DNA of 64,000 nucleotides. Origin: Bathymodiolus japonicus methanotrophic gill symbiont. GTDB taxonomy: Bacteria; Pseudomonadota; Gammaproteobacteria; Methylococcales; Methylomonadaceae. The notes under the pieces were generated by a model. The model had not been told where the DNA came from and did no database searches. It was given only the letters and a program-made list of their open reading frames with translations. Positions 31,940 through 40,707 of the stretch are shown here, piece after piece. The stretch is taken from NCBI RefSeq assembly GCF_019721995.1, contig NZ_BLYC01000006.1:62001-126000 (forward strand), written 5' to 3'. Position 1 is the first letter of the stretch, and each line of letters starts with the position of its first letter. Both the position numbers and the translations under genes were made by a program.

Positions 31940-32540
31940 ATTTATATATGATAGAGGACATTTATAGCCGAAAAATAGTCGGGGCTGAAGTGTATGAACA
32001 AGAAAGTGGCGAAGATGCCGCTACACTACTTGAGCGTAGCCTATTAAAGGAAAAAATGATGTATAACCCATTGGTGCTCCATTCTGATAATGGCGCACCA
32101 ATGAAATCACTCACCTTGCGCAGCAAAATGTATGATTTAAACTTAACCAGCTCATACAGCCGCCCACGAGTGAGTAATGACAACCCTTATTCTGAAGCTT
32201 TGTTTAGAACGGTAAAGTATTGTCCTGACTGGCCTGGCAGTGGCTTTGATAGTCTTGATGAAGCCCGGGAATGGGTAGGTAACTTTGTCGAATGGTATAA
32301 CAACGAGCACCGGCACAGCAAAATAGAATTCGTCACACCTGCGGAACGACATGAAGGAAAAGACAAAAATATTCTTGAAATGCGAGATAAATTATATCTC
32401 CAGAAGAAAAAAGAAAAACCTTCCAGATGGTCTGGCTCAACCAGAAACTGGGATGCTACAGGGCCAGTTTCATTAAATCCTGACAGGACTGATGAAGCGG
32501 CTTAAATAATTTAGGCGAAAACTATCTTGAAAAACACCGC
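31940..32540 (+). mobile_element. IS3-family remnant, second copy of the IS3|ISX junction
   Basis: The ORF 31837-32505 starts in the ISX end and continues as IS3 OrfB rve domain (SDNGAPM, NDNPYSEALFRTVK, EWYNNEHRHSKI). It is nearly identical to 11642-12241, with the same junction. The 3' end ACTATCTTGAAAAACACCG abuts an ISY fragment, so IS3 had itself landed in ISY. Confidence 0.88.
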
Positions 32541-32806
32541 AGTGACCAACCATTTGAACTTCTGTATGATGGCAACAACGCTGACGTGGATTTACGCGGA
32601 TCGTTTAAAAACCGATCCGGAACGTCGGCACAAAGTGAAGGGGCGAGCCAGTTTCGCATTTTCAGATATCCGCCGCATCATTGCCGAAGCGGCTTTGGAT
32701 CCGGATTTTGAAAGGGTTTGCCCCAAATACAGCAGCTCCCCTGTAAATTCGGTGGTAGCCGTTTTATTGCGAATGGTTGCTTGATGAATTTCTAAGAAAC
32801 TTCAGT
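32541..32806 (+). mobile_element. ISY copy 2, 3' fragment
   Basis: The last about 80 transposase codons (VTNHLNFCMMATTLTW ... VVAVLLRMVA) and the end TAAGAAACTTCAGT. It is truncated upstream by the IS3 remnant. Confidence 0.88.
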
Positions 32807-32919
32807 CTAATAATATCGGAGCTTGTTTATGTCATTAGTTTGCTTAACTTCATCCGATCCATCACCAGCGCAGACACGTTTTTACTATCATTATTTTTAA
32901 TATTCAGGGGTTTACAAGG

Positions 32920-33135
32920 TTATGACAGGAGTATGTGTGTTTGACGCCCAGACTCGTCAATCGCATTACACATGACTTTGCCGTCAATTGCGAGAGAATT
33001 GTTCACTTGGGCATAGGCTTTATTCCAGGCGTTGAAGACCGTTTCAAGTTCATTCGGGTCCAAGGGGGCATCTCTAAAAATACTTAGGCTTGGTATAGCA
33101 TAATGTCCTTTGTCATAACGGCAACGAAAATGCAC
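32920..33135 (-). pseudogene. ISAs1-family transposase fragment
   Basis: The 71-codon frame reads DKGHYAIPSLSIFRDAPL ... VFNAWNKAYAQVNNSLAIDGKVMCNAIDESGRQTHILLS. The pattern GHYAxPSxSTxR and LAIDGKxMCNAxDExGRQTHI is typical of ISAs1 (H-repeat) transposases near their first catalytic Asp. The rest is gone. The surrounding 32807-33344 holds no other recognisable gene. Confidence 0.7.
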
Positions 33136-33344
33136 TCAGAAGATATGGGTTCATTTCCCTAATCCAGACGGAGAAGGGACTGAGAGGGAGCTGAAGTTAC
33201 TAATGATAAGTAGGAATAAAGCATATCTACTTTAAATCCAGAATAGGAGTAAAAAAGCTTTAGTTTTTTTAATGACAGCAATAGCTAAAGCTATTGCACT
33301 CATGTGAATTACCCTTATTTTTACAGACGATCAAAAAAGCTCTA

Positions 33345-36300
33345 TCAACCGCTTGCCTCCCAAACAGGGAGCAATAAATCATTACAATACTGCTCAAACT
33401 CACTATTTAATAATTCTTCTATACCTCCCAGGTTTTTATAGAGCAGCTGTAGTTCAGGTTCATAGCTTTGCTCTATAGCATGGCTTAATACCTCCTGCGC
33501 TTTTACAATGGCCGGGACGGAGCTGCGGCTTGAGGGGGTATTCAGTGCGCTTTGCTGTTTTATATAGGAAAAAGCAGCTTCGGTAAAAAATGCACCCGGT
33601 CTACTTTGCCCCTGCAGATACAGTTGTAGAAATTGCTCTAGCTCGTTGCCCTTGATATGTTCCGGCAAAAAAGTAATGTACTCATCCAGGCTGATTAAAT
33701 GAGTCGTATGCGTGCCATGCCGATTAAGTATCAGGTGCTGTAGCCAGGCAATAATAAAGTCTTTACCTTTCATCGGCGTGTAACGATAAATCAGGCTTGC
33801 CTCGGTATATTGATTAGCGATAGTACCGACCAGGCGTATAGCGTCGATATTAATGTCTATTGCAATAGGGTCGCTACTCAGGCCGGCACTTTTCGACAGA
33901 ATTTTCTCGACAAATTTGTCTATTTCCTGCTCTTGCGCATTAAAGGCAAGCACACCTAATTCACCTGAGATCCACCGCCCCTGTGCTTTTAATTTGGCCA
34001 GTGATAAATTATCCTGCTTTAGCTTTGCCTCAATCCATTGATGATTTAGCAGGTAGCTATCCATACCTTCAAGACTAAATGGCTCATGCTCTTGCTCATC
34101 AGCTTCGATACCATGCAGGCGAATATTCAGTTGCTGCTGTAAAAAATACTTCTGCGGATGGCGATAAAAACGCAATAGTTCCTGCACTTCTATCACTGCT
34201 TGATTATCTGCTTGAATCTCACCTTGCCACCAGGCTTGTTGCTCTGTTTTGTGGGCGCTTAGCGCCTGTGCTGTTGCAAAGTCGGTGTGGCTATAGCTGA
34301 TCAGTCCGGTTTCCGATTTAAAATAACGCGGGCTAAAGCTTTGTAGTGGGTGCTGAGTAATAAGGCTATCCAACTGGTAATGCTCCTGCATCACGTCCAG
34401 CAACTCGTGAATAACTACTGAAGCGGGTATAGGTTCATTTTCGCTAATTGACTGACCGATATAGGTAATAATCACCTGCTGGCGTGCAGAAAGCAGGATT
34501 TCCAGAAACTGGTAACGATCATCGGCACGCCTGGAACGGTCGCCCGGTTGAAAGTCTTTGCCTAATAAATCAAAAGTCAGGTGGTGGTCGATATGTGGGA
34601 ATTCGCCCTCATTCATACCTAATAAAGCAATAACTTTAAATGGAATCGAGCGCATCGGTAGCATGGAACAGAATGTCAGCTGACCACGTAAAAATCCATT
34701 GGACGACTTCACTTCTTCAACTCGCCCCTCTAGCCAGGCTAAAATAACGCTTAATGAAACAGGCTGATCATGTATTGCGGCAAACTGCTGACTTAACTCC
34801 AGAAAAATTTCATTCATCTGCTGCTTTTCCGCTTGTTGAGCAGCATCGTCTAATTGCTCGGCAGGAAATAATAAATCAGCATAAGCCAGCAGATGAGCGG
34901 CCCACTCTGCCAAGGTATAGCTCTTGGCCAGCTTGCTACTCGCACTAAATAATAATTGCAGAAAATCGTGCAACCCGCCCAGAGCCTGAGCGGATGAGCC
35001 TTCAATTTCACTATATGGTAGAATGCCAGCAAAAAAATCATCTTCAGTGCCAACTGCATAGCCCATTAACAGCCGCTCTAAGCCGGCTTGCCAGGTATTT
35101 TCAGCTGTTTTGGGTAAATTTAACTGTTGTTTATGCGTTGCTGACTTACCCCAGCGTATATATGTCCCGGCCACCCAGTGCTGAATTAACTCCACATCGG
35201 TTTCAGTAAGGCCAAAACAGCGATAAACTTCAGCCTGGCTTAGTAAGTCCATTACCTGCTGCCAGCCAAAGCGACTTTGGGTCAAGCGTATAAAGCGTAG
35301 AAAAGTATCAAAGGTGCTGTTGCTATTACGCAAGCTGCGATCTGCAATCGCATGCTGAAGCTCATCAAATACACCACTGATAAATGGCGCATACTGCTGT
35401 ATATCAGGTGCCATCACCACAATATCGCGCAATTCCAGCTTAGGGTCCGTTTCTAGCGCGTGTAACAATTGAGCCTTTAGTACTTCCACTTCACGCATAC
35501 GCGTGTGACAGGAATGTATGCTGATAGAGCCGTCACTAACCATGGGCAGGCTGCTGCTAGCGTTATTTAGCATATCATTCTGTAATTGCTGCAAATTACT
35601 TAATGATTCCCCAGGGTTATCTTCAAAGCTATCCAGTTCCAGCTCGAAAGCACGATCCAGCAGCATCTGCTGAAACTCACGGCCTTGTTGCCCCAGACTG
35701 GCTAATAGTGGGTGACCATTTTCAAATGCCTCTAAATTCACTCGCTTGCTACTTACCATATCAGCCCAAAATGCCTGCGCTGGATTCAGCAGATAGAAAT
35801 GCACATCGGTATGCCGTGCCAGTCCCTGGATAAATTCCATAAAGAGTGGCGGCATGGTGTTTAAGCCAAAAATAGAAATTCGCTCAGGGAGTTCAGTACC
35901 TAATTTACCGGGCGGCAAGCCATTAAATTTTGCGATAGCCTGTAACCATAATGCACCACGATGTTGCTCAGTCGTTAGTAAGCTTAGTTTGAGCCATAAA
36001 GCCTGTTGCCATTTTTCCGTTGCGGAGAAATAATGTAATTTTCCCTGTTGCCAGTCATTCAACAGCATGGGACGCATCACTTGATATTGGTCAAAAATCT
36101 GTGCTAAATGCGTTGCCAGTTGAAAGCGCTTCAGATCGATATTTTCACCGCTGATATATTGCTTTAATTCAGAAAAAACGGGGGCATCCAGATCACGTAA
36201 TAAATTCTCGATGCGCCACACCATTAATTCGCGTGCAAAGATATCGGTTTGAATCTGCTGATTAATATGCCGCGCCATCTGGCTAAAAAACTTACCTGGA

Positions 36301-36491
36301 AATAAAAACTCGGAGTTTGCAAATAACTGAAACTTCCTTGCGAGCTGTTGCGACAGCCAGCGCTCCATGCCCTGACTCTGAATTAGAAAAACTTCTTTGG
36401 CTAAAGGGTCAGCCAAAGGTGAGTTGCTGATAATAGCGCAGAGATGCTCAAGCAGGTTTTCAGTTTTATTGGAGCTGTGCAGGATAAACAT
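33345..36491 (-). CDS. recC: Exodeoxyribonuclease V gamma subunit RecC
   Basis: The Chi-recognition subunit of RecBCD. 1048 residues (E. coli 1122). N-terminal VFLIQSQGMERWLSQQLA and FLFPGKFF are diagnostic. Central LLGMNEGEFPHIDHHLTFDLL and the RSRRADDRYQFLEILLSARQQVIITY region match the inactive helicase/nuclease folds of RecC. The frame is unbroken. recB and recD, normally downstream, are absent: past the stop lie only IS fragments. Confidence 0.95.
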   Translation of the reverse strand: MFILHSSNKTENLLEHLCAIISNSPLADPLAKEVFLIQSQGMERWLSQQLARKFQLFANSEFLFPGKFFSQMARHINQQIQTDIFARELMVWRIENLLRDLDAPVFSELKQYISGENIDLKRFQLATHLAQIFDQYQVMRPMLLNDWQQGKLHYFSATEKWQQALWLKLSLLTTEQHRGALWLQAIAKFNGLPPGKLGTELPERISIFGLNTMPPLFMEFIQGLARHTDVHFYLLNPAQAFWADMVSSKRVNLEAFENGHPLLASLGQQGREFQQMLLDRAFELELDSFEDNPGESLSNLQQLQNDMLNNASSSLPMVSDGSISIHSCHTRMREVEVLKAQLLHALETDPKLELRDIVVMAPDIQQYAPFISGVFDELQHAIADRSLRNSNSTFDTFLRFIRLTQSRFGWQQVMDLLSQAEVYRCFGLTETDVELIQHWVAGTYIRWGKSATHKQQLNLPKTAENTWQAGLERLLMGYAVGTEDDFFAGILPYSEIEGSSAQALGGLHDFLQLLFSASSKLAKSYTLAEWAAHLLAYADLLFPAEQLDDAAQQAEKQQMNEIFLELSQQFAAIHDQPVSLSVILAWLEGRVEEVKSSNGFLRGQLTFCSMLPMRSIPFKVIALLGMNEGEFPHIDHHLTFDLLGKDFQPGDRSRRADDRYQFLEILLSARQQVIITYIGQSISENEPIPASVVIHELLDVMQEHYQLDSLITQHPLQSFSPRYFKSETGLISYSHTDFATAQALSAHKTEQQAWWQGEIQADNQAVIEVQELLRFYRHPQKYFLQQQLNIRLHGIEADEQEHEPFSLEGMDSYLLNHQWIEAKLKQDNLSLAKLKAQGRWISGELGVLAFNAQEQEIDKFVEKILSKSAGLSSDPIAIDINIDAIRLVGTIANQYTEASLIYRYTPMKGKDFIIAWLQHLILNRHGTHTTHLISLDEYITFLPEHIKGNELEQFLQLYLQGQSRPGAFFTEAAFSYIKQQSALNTPSSRSSVPAIVKAQEVLSHAIEQSYEPELQLLYKNLGGIEELLNSEFEQYCNDLLLPVWEASG

Positions 36492-36736
36492 GGTTTTCCA
36501 GAGTGGGGGGAGTTTGTATAGGGAGTATACAAAAAACCTACTTTCGGTAGGAGCCAGATTAATAAAATCCAGCTATTCAGAAGGGTAAGAGAAACTGGCG
36601 CAAACATGCAAAATATTTTTCCCTTTAGCAAAGAAAGGCTAGGGGAGGTTGGCATATAAAGGTAATCTAAATGCCCTTCTGTCCCCAATACTGCTTACTT
36701 AAGCATTAACATATTAATGAACAATAGCTTGGATAT

Positions 36737-36852
36737 GTAGGCTGGGCTAGTTTATCAAGCAAGGCGCGATTACGTAACCCAGCATTTTCCCATAAATTAA
36801 CGTATTGCTGGGATACGTTTTTTCGCTACGGTAAAAATCTAATCCAACCTAC
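36737..36852. repeat. Imperfect inverted repeat upstream of recC
   Basis: GTAGGCTGGGCTAG (36737) and CTAATCCAACCTAC (36839) bracket an inner pair ACCCAGCA and TGCTGGGAT. This type of GTAGGxTGGGxTAG palindrome is a dispersed repeat in several proteobacteria. It lies in the 373-bp gap 36492-36864, which otherwise shows no gene. Confidence 0.6.
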
Positions 36853-36903
36853 ATTCTTAACTTACTGAAGTTTCCCAATAATTATTTATGGTAAAATTGA
36901 AAC

Positions 36904-38335
36904 TATAGTTTCTCAGATAAATAATTTCCAAATTTGGAGCGCTTAAACTTAGGCGGTAACAACGAAATCTTCCCGCAATTTTTGCATAACACAAATCACT
37001 TTACTGGCATCATGCATATAAGTGTTAAAAGTTTGCACAACTGAATCATGAAGATCTTCAAAAGTTTTAAAATACTTCATATGAGTCGAATCGCGTTTCG
37101 TATTTTTCCATAATTTCTCAATCGGATTAAAATCCGGCGAGAACGCAGGGAGACGTTCTACTGTCAAACGATCTACATTAGCTAACTTAAATTCCTTAAT
37201 AACACCGCTTCCATGATACGGGGCACCATCTTCAATTAGAATAATCTTGCCTTTATAATAAGCCAGCAATTGTGTTAAAAACTCAACATAGCTTTCACCA
37301 TTAAAACGCCCAGATGTTTCAGCGTGTTGTAATATCATTGGCTTATAACTCTCGATTAAGACGTTGTCGGCAATAGAATATATCGCTTCCATAAAAAGCT
37401 TCTGTGTTGGATATTTCTCATTTTTTAAGCTTTTAAGAATAGCTAAAAATTCTTGAGGCAGCCCAGCTTCTTTTAAAAGTCTAAGTGACTTTGGTTTTAT
37501 CTCATAAGCCAATGATTCTCGGTATTGAAAACTCCCTCCTTCGAGTTCGATCGTACCAAACATTTTCAACCCTTTTCGAATCCCTGATGTTTTCACTGTG
37601 GGTTGCTCTCCTATTGGAGCCCAGGTTCGTGCCAATGAACCCCACATAGCAAATGACACCTCATCACCGAATAAAACGACACTCTTTTCTTCTACCGCCT
37701 TTTCCATAATGGCAGGCAATGTTTCTTCCAGCCACGTTTTTCTTTCAAGCTCGTACTTTTCTTCTTCTTGGCGATCAGTCACAAAACGAGCTTTTTGATA
37801 ACTGAAGCCCAGTTTTTTCATTAGGCTTGATAAATAGTTCAAGTTATAACGAACTTCAAATTTTAACCAAATAAGCTCGGCAATCATCGCAGTATTCCAT
37901 ATTCCACAATGAAATCCATTGTCTTCTGGGCCTTTCTTTATCAACTCAACCAATTTATTTTTCTGGTCTTTAGTTAACTTTGACTTCCGACCACGTCCTT
38001 GATAGTGTTGCCCTATTAACCAACCGACACCTTTATGCATGAATGTTTTCAGCCAATTTATAATGGTTTTTTCACAGACTCCCATTAGGCGTGCTATTTC
38101 TTTGATTCCCATGCATTCACTGAACCAGAGTAGAGCTTGAGTTAATCGATATAAACAAATATTACTTAGCTTGAGAGCTGTCGCCATATTTTTTTTTAGT
38201 CGGTCTACAATTGACTTTGAAAAAGTGAGGGATACCATTTTTGACTGTTTCCGTTAGTGTTGGGACGAAAATTATAAGCCAGTTTCCCCTCTGTCGTTTT
38301 TGTTTGTTCGGAAATTAATTTTCTGAAAGTCTATA
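36904..38335 (-). mobile_element. IS630-family element, copy 1
   Basis: Flanked by TA on both sides, with ends TAGTTTCTCAGATAAAT and ATTTTCTGAAAGTCTA. It is inserted in MITE C and carries one intact transposase. Confidence 0.92.
36949..38238 (-). CDS. IS630-family transposase
   Basis: 429 residues. An N-terminal helix-turn-helix (MGIKEIARLMGVCEKTIINWLK) is followed by a winged part. The DDE catalytic core has VVLFGDEVSFAMWG (first Asp), IILIEDGAPYHGS (second Asp) and LPAFSPDFNPIEKLWKNTK (Glu), the tell-tale IS630/Tc1 motif. It is intact and nearly identical to 47879-49168. Confidence 0.95.
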   Translation of the reverse strand: MVSLTFSKSIVDRLKKNMATALKLSNICLYRLTQALLWFSECMGIKEIARLMGVCEKTIINWLKTFMHKGVGWLIGQHYQGRGRKSKLTKDQKNKLVELIKKGPEDNGFHCGIWNTAMIAELIWLKFEVRYNLNYLSSLMKKLGFSYQKARFVTDRQEEEKYELERKTWLEETLPAIMEKAVEEKSVVLFGDEVSFAMWGSLARTWAPIGEQPTVKTSGIRKGLKMFGTIELEGGSFQYRESLAYEIKPKSLRLLKEAGLPQEFLAILKSLKNEKYPTQKLFMEAIYSIADNVLIESYKPMILQHAETSGRFNGESYVEFLTQLLAYYKGKIILIEDGAPYHGSGVIKEFKLANVDRLTVERLPAFSPDFNPIEKLWKNTKRDSTHMKYFKTFEDLHDSVVQTFNTYMHDASKVICVMQKLREDFVVTA

Positions 38336-38576
38336 TATGAAAAAAAATAGTCTTTTCATTCGTTTCAAATGCTATTGCCTAAGGGGAATTAAGTAGGGGT
38401 TTGCTATAAACATGGCAAAACCACCTAAAATAAACCTCGATACACCAGCATTGTGTATTTCAGCTACTCAATAATTGGGAAACTTCAGTTAACTTATTGT
38501 TTATTAGTAAATGTTCACTTAAGTAAGCAATATTAGTCTCTGTTCCCCCATTCGAGTTTTGCTGGTTTGTGCAGCA

Positions 38577-38849
38577 CTAGCTTTTGGGTGGAACGTAGCC
38601 TTCGGGCATCTGGAAATCAGAGCCAAATAAAAATTTCTCTCTTTCTGTCTCGATCATCTTTTTTGCTTTGGCCTCAAAGCTTGCCAGACGGTTTTCATTA
38701 ATCAGCATGGTCTGCATGCTAATCCATTCTTTCCAGGCTTTCTGGGAGACATTATCGTAGATGTATTGTCCTTTAACGCCCGGGAAAGGCAAGGATTCCA
38801 AGCCTTCTTCCTTGCTGCCTAATTTCACACAGTTTACATATCTAGTCAT
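38577..38849 (-). CDS. yggX: Oxidative damage protection / Fe(II)-trafficking protein YggX
   Basis: 90 residues starting MTRYVNCVKLGSKEEGL; Cys7 and LPFPG are conserved in the family, as are WISMQTMLINENRL and FLFG. It protects Fe-S enzymes and MutY from oxidative damage. It starts 2 bp after the mutY stop, the same mutY-yggX operon as in E. coli. Confidence 0.95.
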   Translation of the reverse strand: MTRYVNCVKLGSKEEGLESLPFPGVKGQYIYDNVSQKAWKEWISMQTMLINENRLASFEAKAKKMIETEREKFLFGSDFQMPEGYVPPKS

Positions 38850-38851
38850 TA

Positions 38852-39895
38852 TTAATCCTTGTTGAGTTCATCAAATAATTGTTTTACAGGCGCAGGTAGC
38901 GCAATATTTTTAGTTTGCCGATGTTTATACCAGAGTGCTGTTTCTGCTTCCAGTATATTATTTTTAGTCTGACTAATATTAAGCACAATCGGCTGATAAT
39001 CCAAGTGATAATGGGAAAATGTATGCCGTCTCACGGCTAATTCCTGTTTGTTAGTTACCACCATCGCCTGCTTCAGTAGCCATTCCTCCACTTCAGAGTG
39101 GTGTGCTAATTCTGGAACGCTCCATAAGCCTCCCCAAATACCTGTCGGGGCTCTTTTTTCCAGCAAAATTTGCTGATCTTCATTGATGGCAATAATAAAG
39201 GTACTTTGTTTAATCGGTATTTGTTTACGCGGCTTGGGCGTGGGTAATTCAGCCACGCGTTGCTGCTCAAGTGCTAGGCAATCTGTCTGTAAGGGACACA
39301 CTGTGCATCGAGGCTTAGCGCGAGTGCAGATTGTTGCGCCTAAATCCATAATGGCTTGAGTATAGTCGGCAACACGTATTTCGGGTGTATATTGTGCACT
39401 TATAGACCATAGCAGCTTATTAACTTGCGTGCCCCCTGTCCAGCCTGATATGGCCTGAAAGCGAGCCAGTACTCGGCGTACATTGCCATCGAGAATGGCC
39501 TGACGTTTATTAAAAACTATGCTTAGTATCGCACCAGCAGTTGAGGCCCCAATTCCTGGCAAGACGACTAAGCCTGCAAAAGAATCTGGGAACCTGCCAG
39601 CCTGATTAATGATACCGGCAGTTTTATGTAGATTTCTAGCGCGTGTATAATAGCCTAAACCAGCCCATAGACTAAGGACTTCATCTAAGGGGGCATTAGC
39701 CAGAACCTGTATATCAGGATATTGCCGGACGAATTTATTAAAGTAGGGAATCACAGTCACAACCTGAGTCTGTTGTAACATGATTTCAGATATCCAGACT
39801 CGATAAGCAGTAACAGGATGTTGCCAAGGCAGATCTTTACGCCCGAACTGGTCAAACCAAGTCAGTAGGTATTGGCTAAAGGTATGTGGGTTCAT
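38852..39895 (-). CDS. mutY: A/G-specific adenine glycosylase
   Basis: Removes adenine opposite 8-oxoguanine. 347 residues. The helix-hairpin-helix is VVLPGIGASTAGAILS, followed by DGNVRRVLAR. The catalytic helix EIMLQQTQV and the Fe-S cluster CTRAKPRCTVCPLQTDC (C-6-2-5 spacing) are present. The C-terminal NUDIX-like domain contains the GIWGGLWSVPE segment. Co-transcribed with yggX. Confidence 0.97.
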   Translation of the reverse strand: MNPHTFSQYLLTWFDQFGRKDLPWQHPVTAYRVWISEIMLQQTQVVTVIPYFNKFVRQYPDIQVLANAPLDEVLSLWAGLGYYTRARNLHKTAGIINQAGRFPDSFAGLVVLPGIGASTAGAILSIVFNKRQAILDGNVRRVLARFQAISGWTGGTQVNKLLWSISAQYTPEIRVADYTQAIMDLGATICTRAKPRCTVCPLQTDCLALEQQRVAELPTPKPRKQIPIKQSTFIIAINEDQQILLEKRAPTGIWGGLWSVPELAHHSEVEEWLLKQAMVVTNKQELAVRRHTFSHYHLDYQPIVLNISQTKNNILEAETALWYKHRQTKNIALPAPVKQLFDELNKD

Positions 39896-40111
39896 TTATG
39901 CTAAGGGAGTAATGCGTTAATTGCTGATTGGAGCATATTTTCTCAGCTTAGATGCCAGGTATTAGTTTGATAACGCGAGAAGCCCAGGTTTGTGAGCTTG
40001 ATAGCCTGGTTATGAGTAAACACATACTGGTCAAAGTAAGCCTTATTTATGGATGCTAAGGAGTGAATTAAACGGAGTTAGCTTTGCTGACTTCCGGGTT
40101 AAATGATTTGC

Positions 40112-40406
40112 TCGGGGAGTCGCTATTTTTGCGAAAGCTTGTTTTGGGCATCCCAGCCCAAGCAAGCAGCAAAAACTTAACGCGACCACTTATGCCTCCG
40201 GCGGCCCCGATTCGTCCTCGTCACCTCGTCCCGACCCAACAAGGGGTCGGAACATAGGCTCCAAATGACTTGACGCCGTGTCGGATGGCCTTTTATTTTG
40301 TCTCCACCTTCGCTAACGCTCAGACTCCGACAAAACAACGGCCCTACGGCTATCGCGGACTAAAAATCTTCACTTCGCTTAGGCTACGTTTCCCTGATTT
40401 TCAGCG
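40112..40406 (-). mobile_element. Element A, copy 5 (295 bp, minus orientation)
   Basis: Plus-strand ends TCGGGGAGTCGC and GATTTTCAGCG. It is intergenic between mutY and a broken parE-like gene, and is the only full-length A copy in the minus orientation. Confidence 0.9.
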
Positions 40407-40424
40407 TATGTTTCACTCTCTATC

Positions 40425-40707
40425 CTATGGCAAGATTAAAAGACGCTCGCTTCTGCAAACCCTTGCTATGTGGATTTTGACTTTTCCCTCAAATAAACAA
40501 TGCGGAAAGGTGGGTGAATAGTCTCCCTAATATTCTGAGCCTCAAACTCCGGAACAACACGGCCAATATCTGTATGGTCTAACAGGGTTTCGATACGATC
40601 AATAATGTCAGCCACAAACATTTCCCCGACATGAGGCACTAATTGATCTTCGTAGTACTGAATAATTTCTTGTAGGTCGTTCAAAGCGGAATCAGCAAAA
40701 AATATCG
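40425..40707 (-). pseudogene. RelE/ParE-family toxin, 5' truncated by IS66 and frameshifted
   Basis: FFADSALNDLQEIIQYYE ... TDIGRVVPEFEAQNIRETIHPPFRIVYL is a standard ParE core. A frameshift near 40470 moves the C-terminus KIHIARVCRSERLLILP to another frame. The first residues are cut off by the IS66 end at 40708. No antitoxin is left next to it. Confidence 0.75.

Larger units (their letters stand above)
36865..38488 (+). mobile_element. MITE C, copy 4, split by IS630
   Basis: Left part 36865-36903, right part 38336-38488, with ends CTGAAGTTTCCC and GGGAAACTTCAG. It is flanked by TTAACTTA on both sides. About 11 bp (TATGCTACAAC) are missing at the IS630 site compared with other copies. Confidence 0.88.

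Noticed and set aside
40270-40521. 83-codon plus-strand ORF beginning MTPCRMAFYFVSTF
   Set aside because: Most of it is the interior of an A element read in reverse; the same peptide appears at another copy (59216-59407) only because the element repeats.
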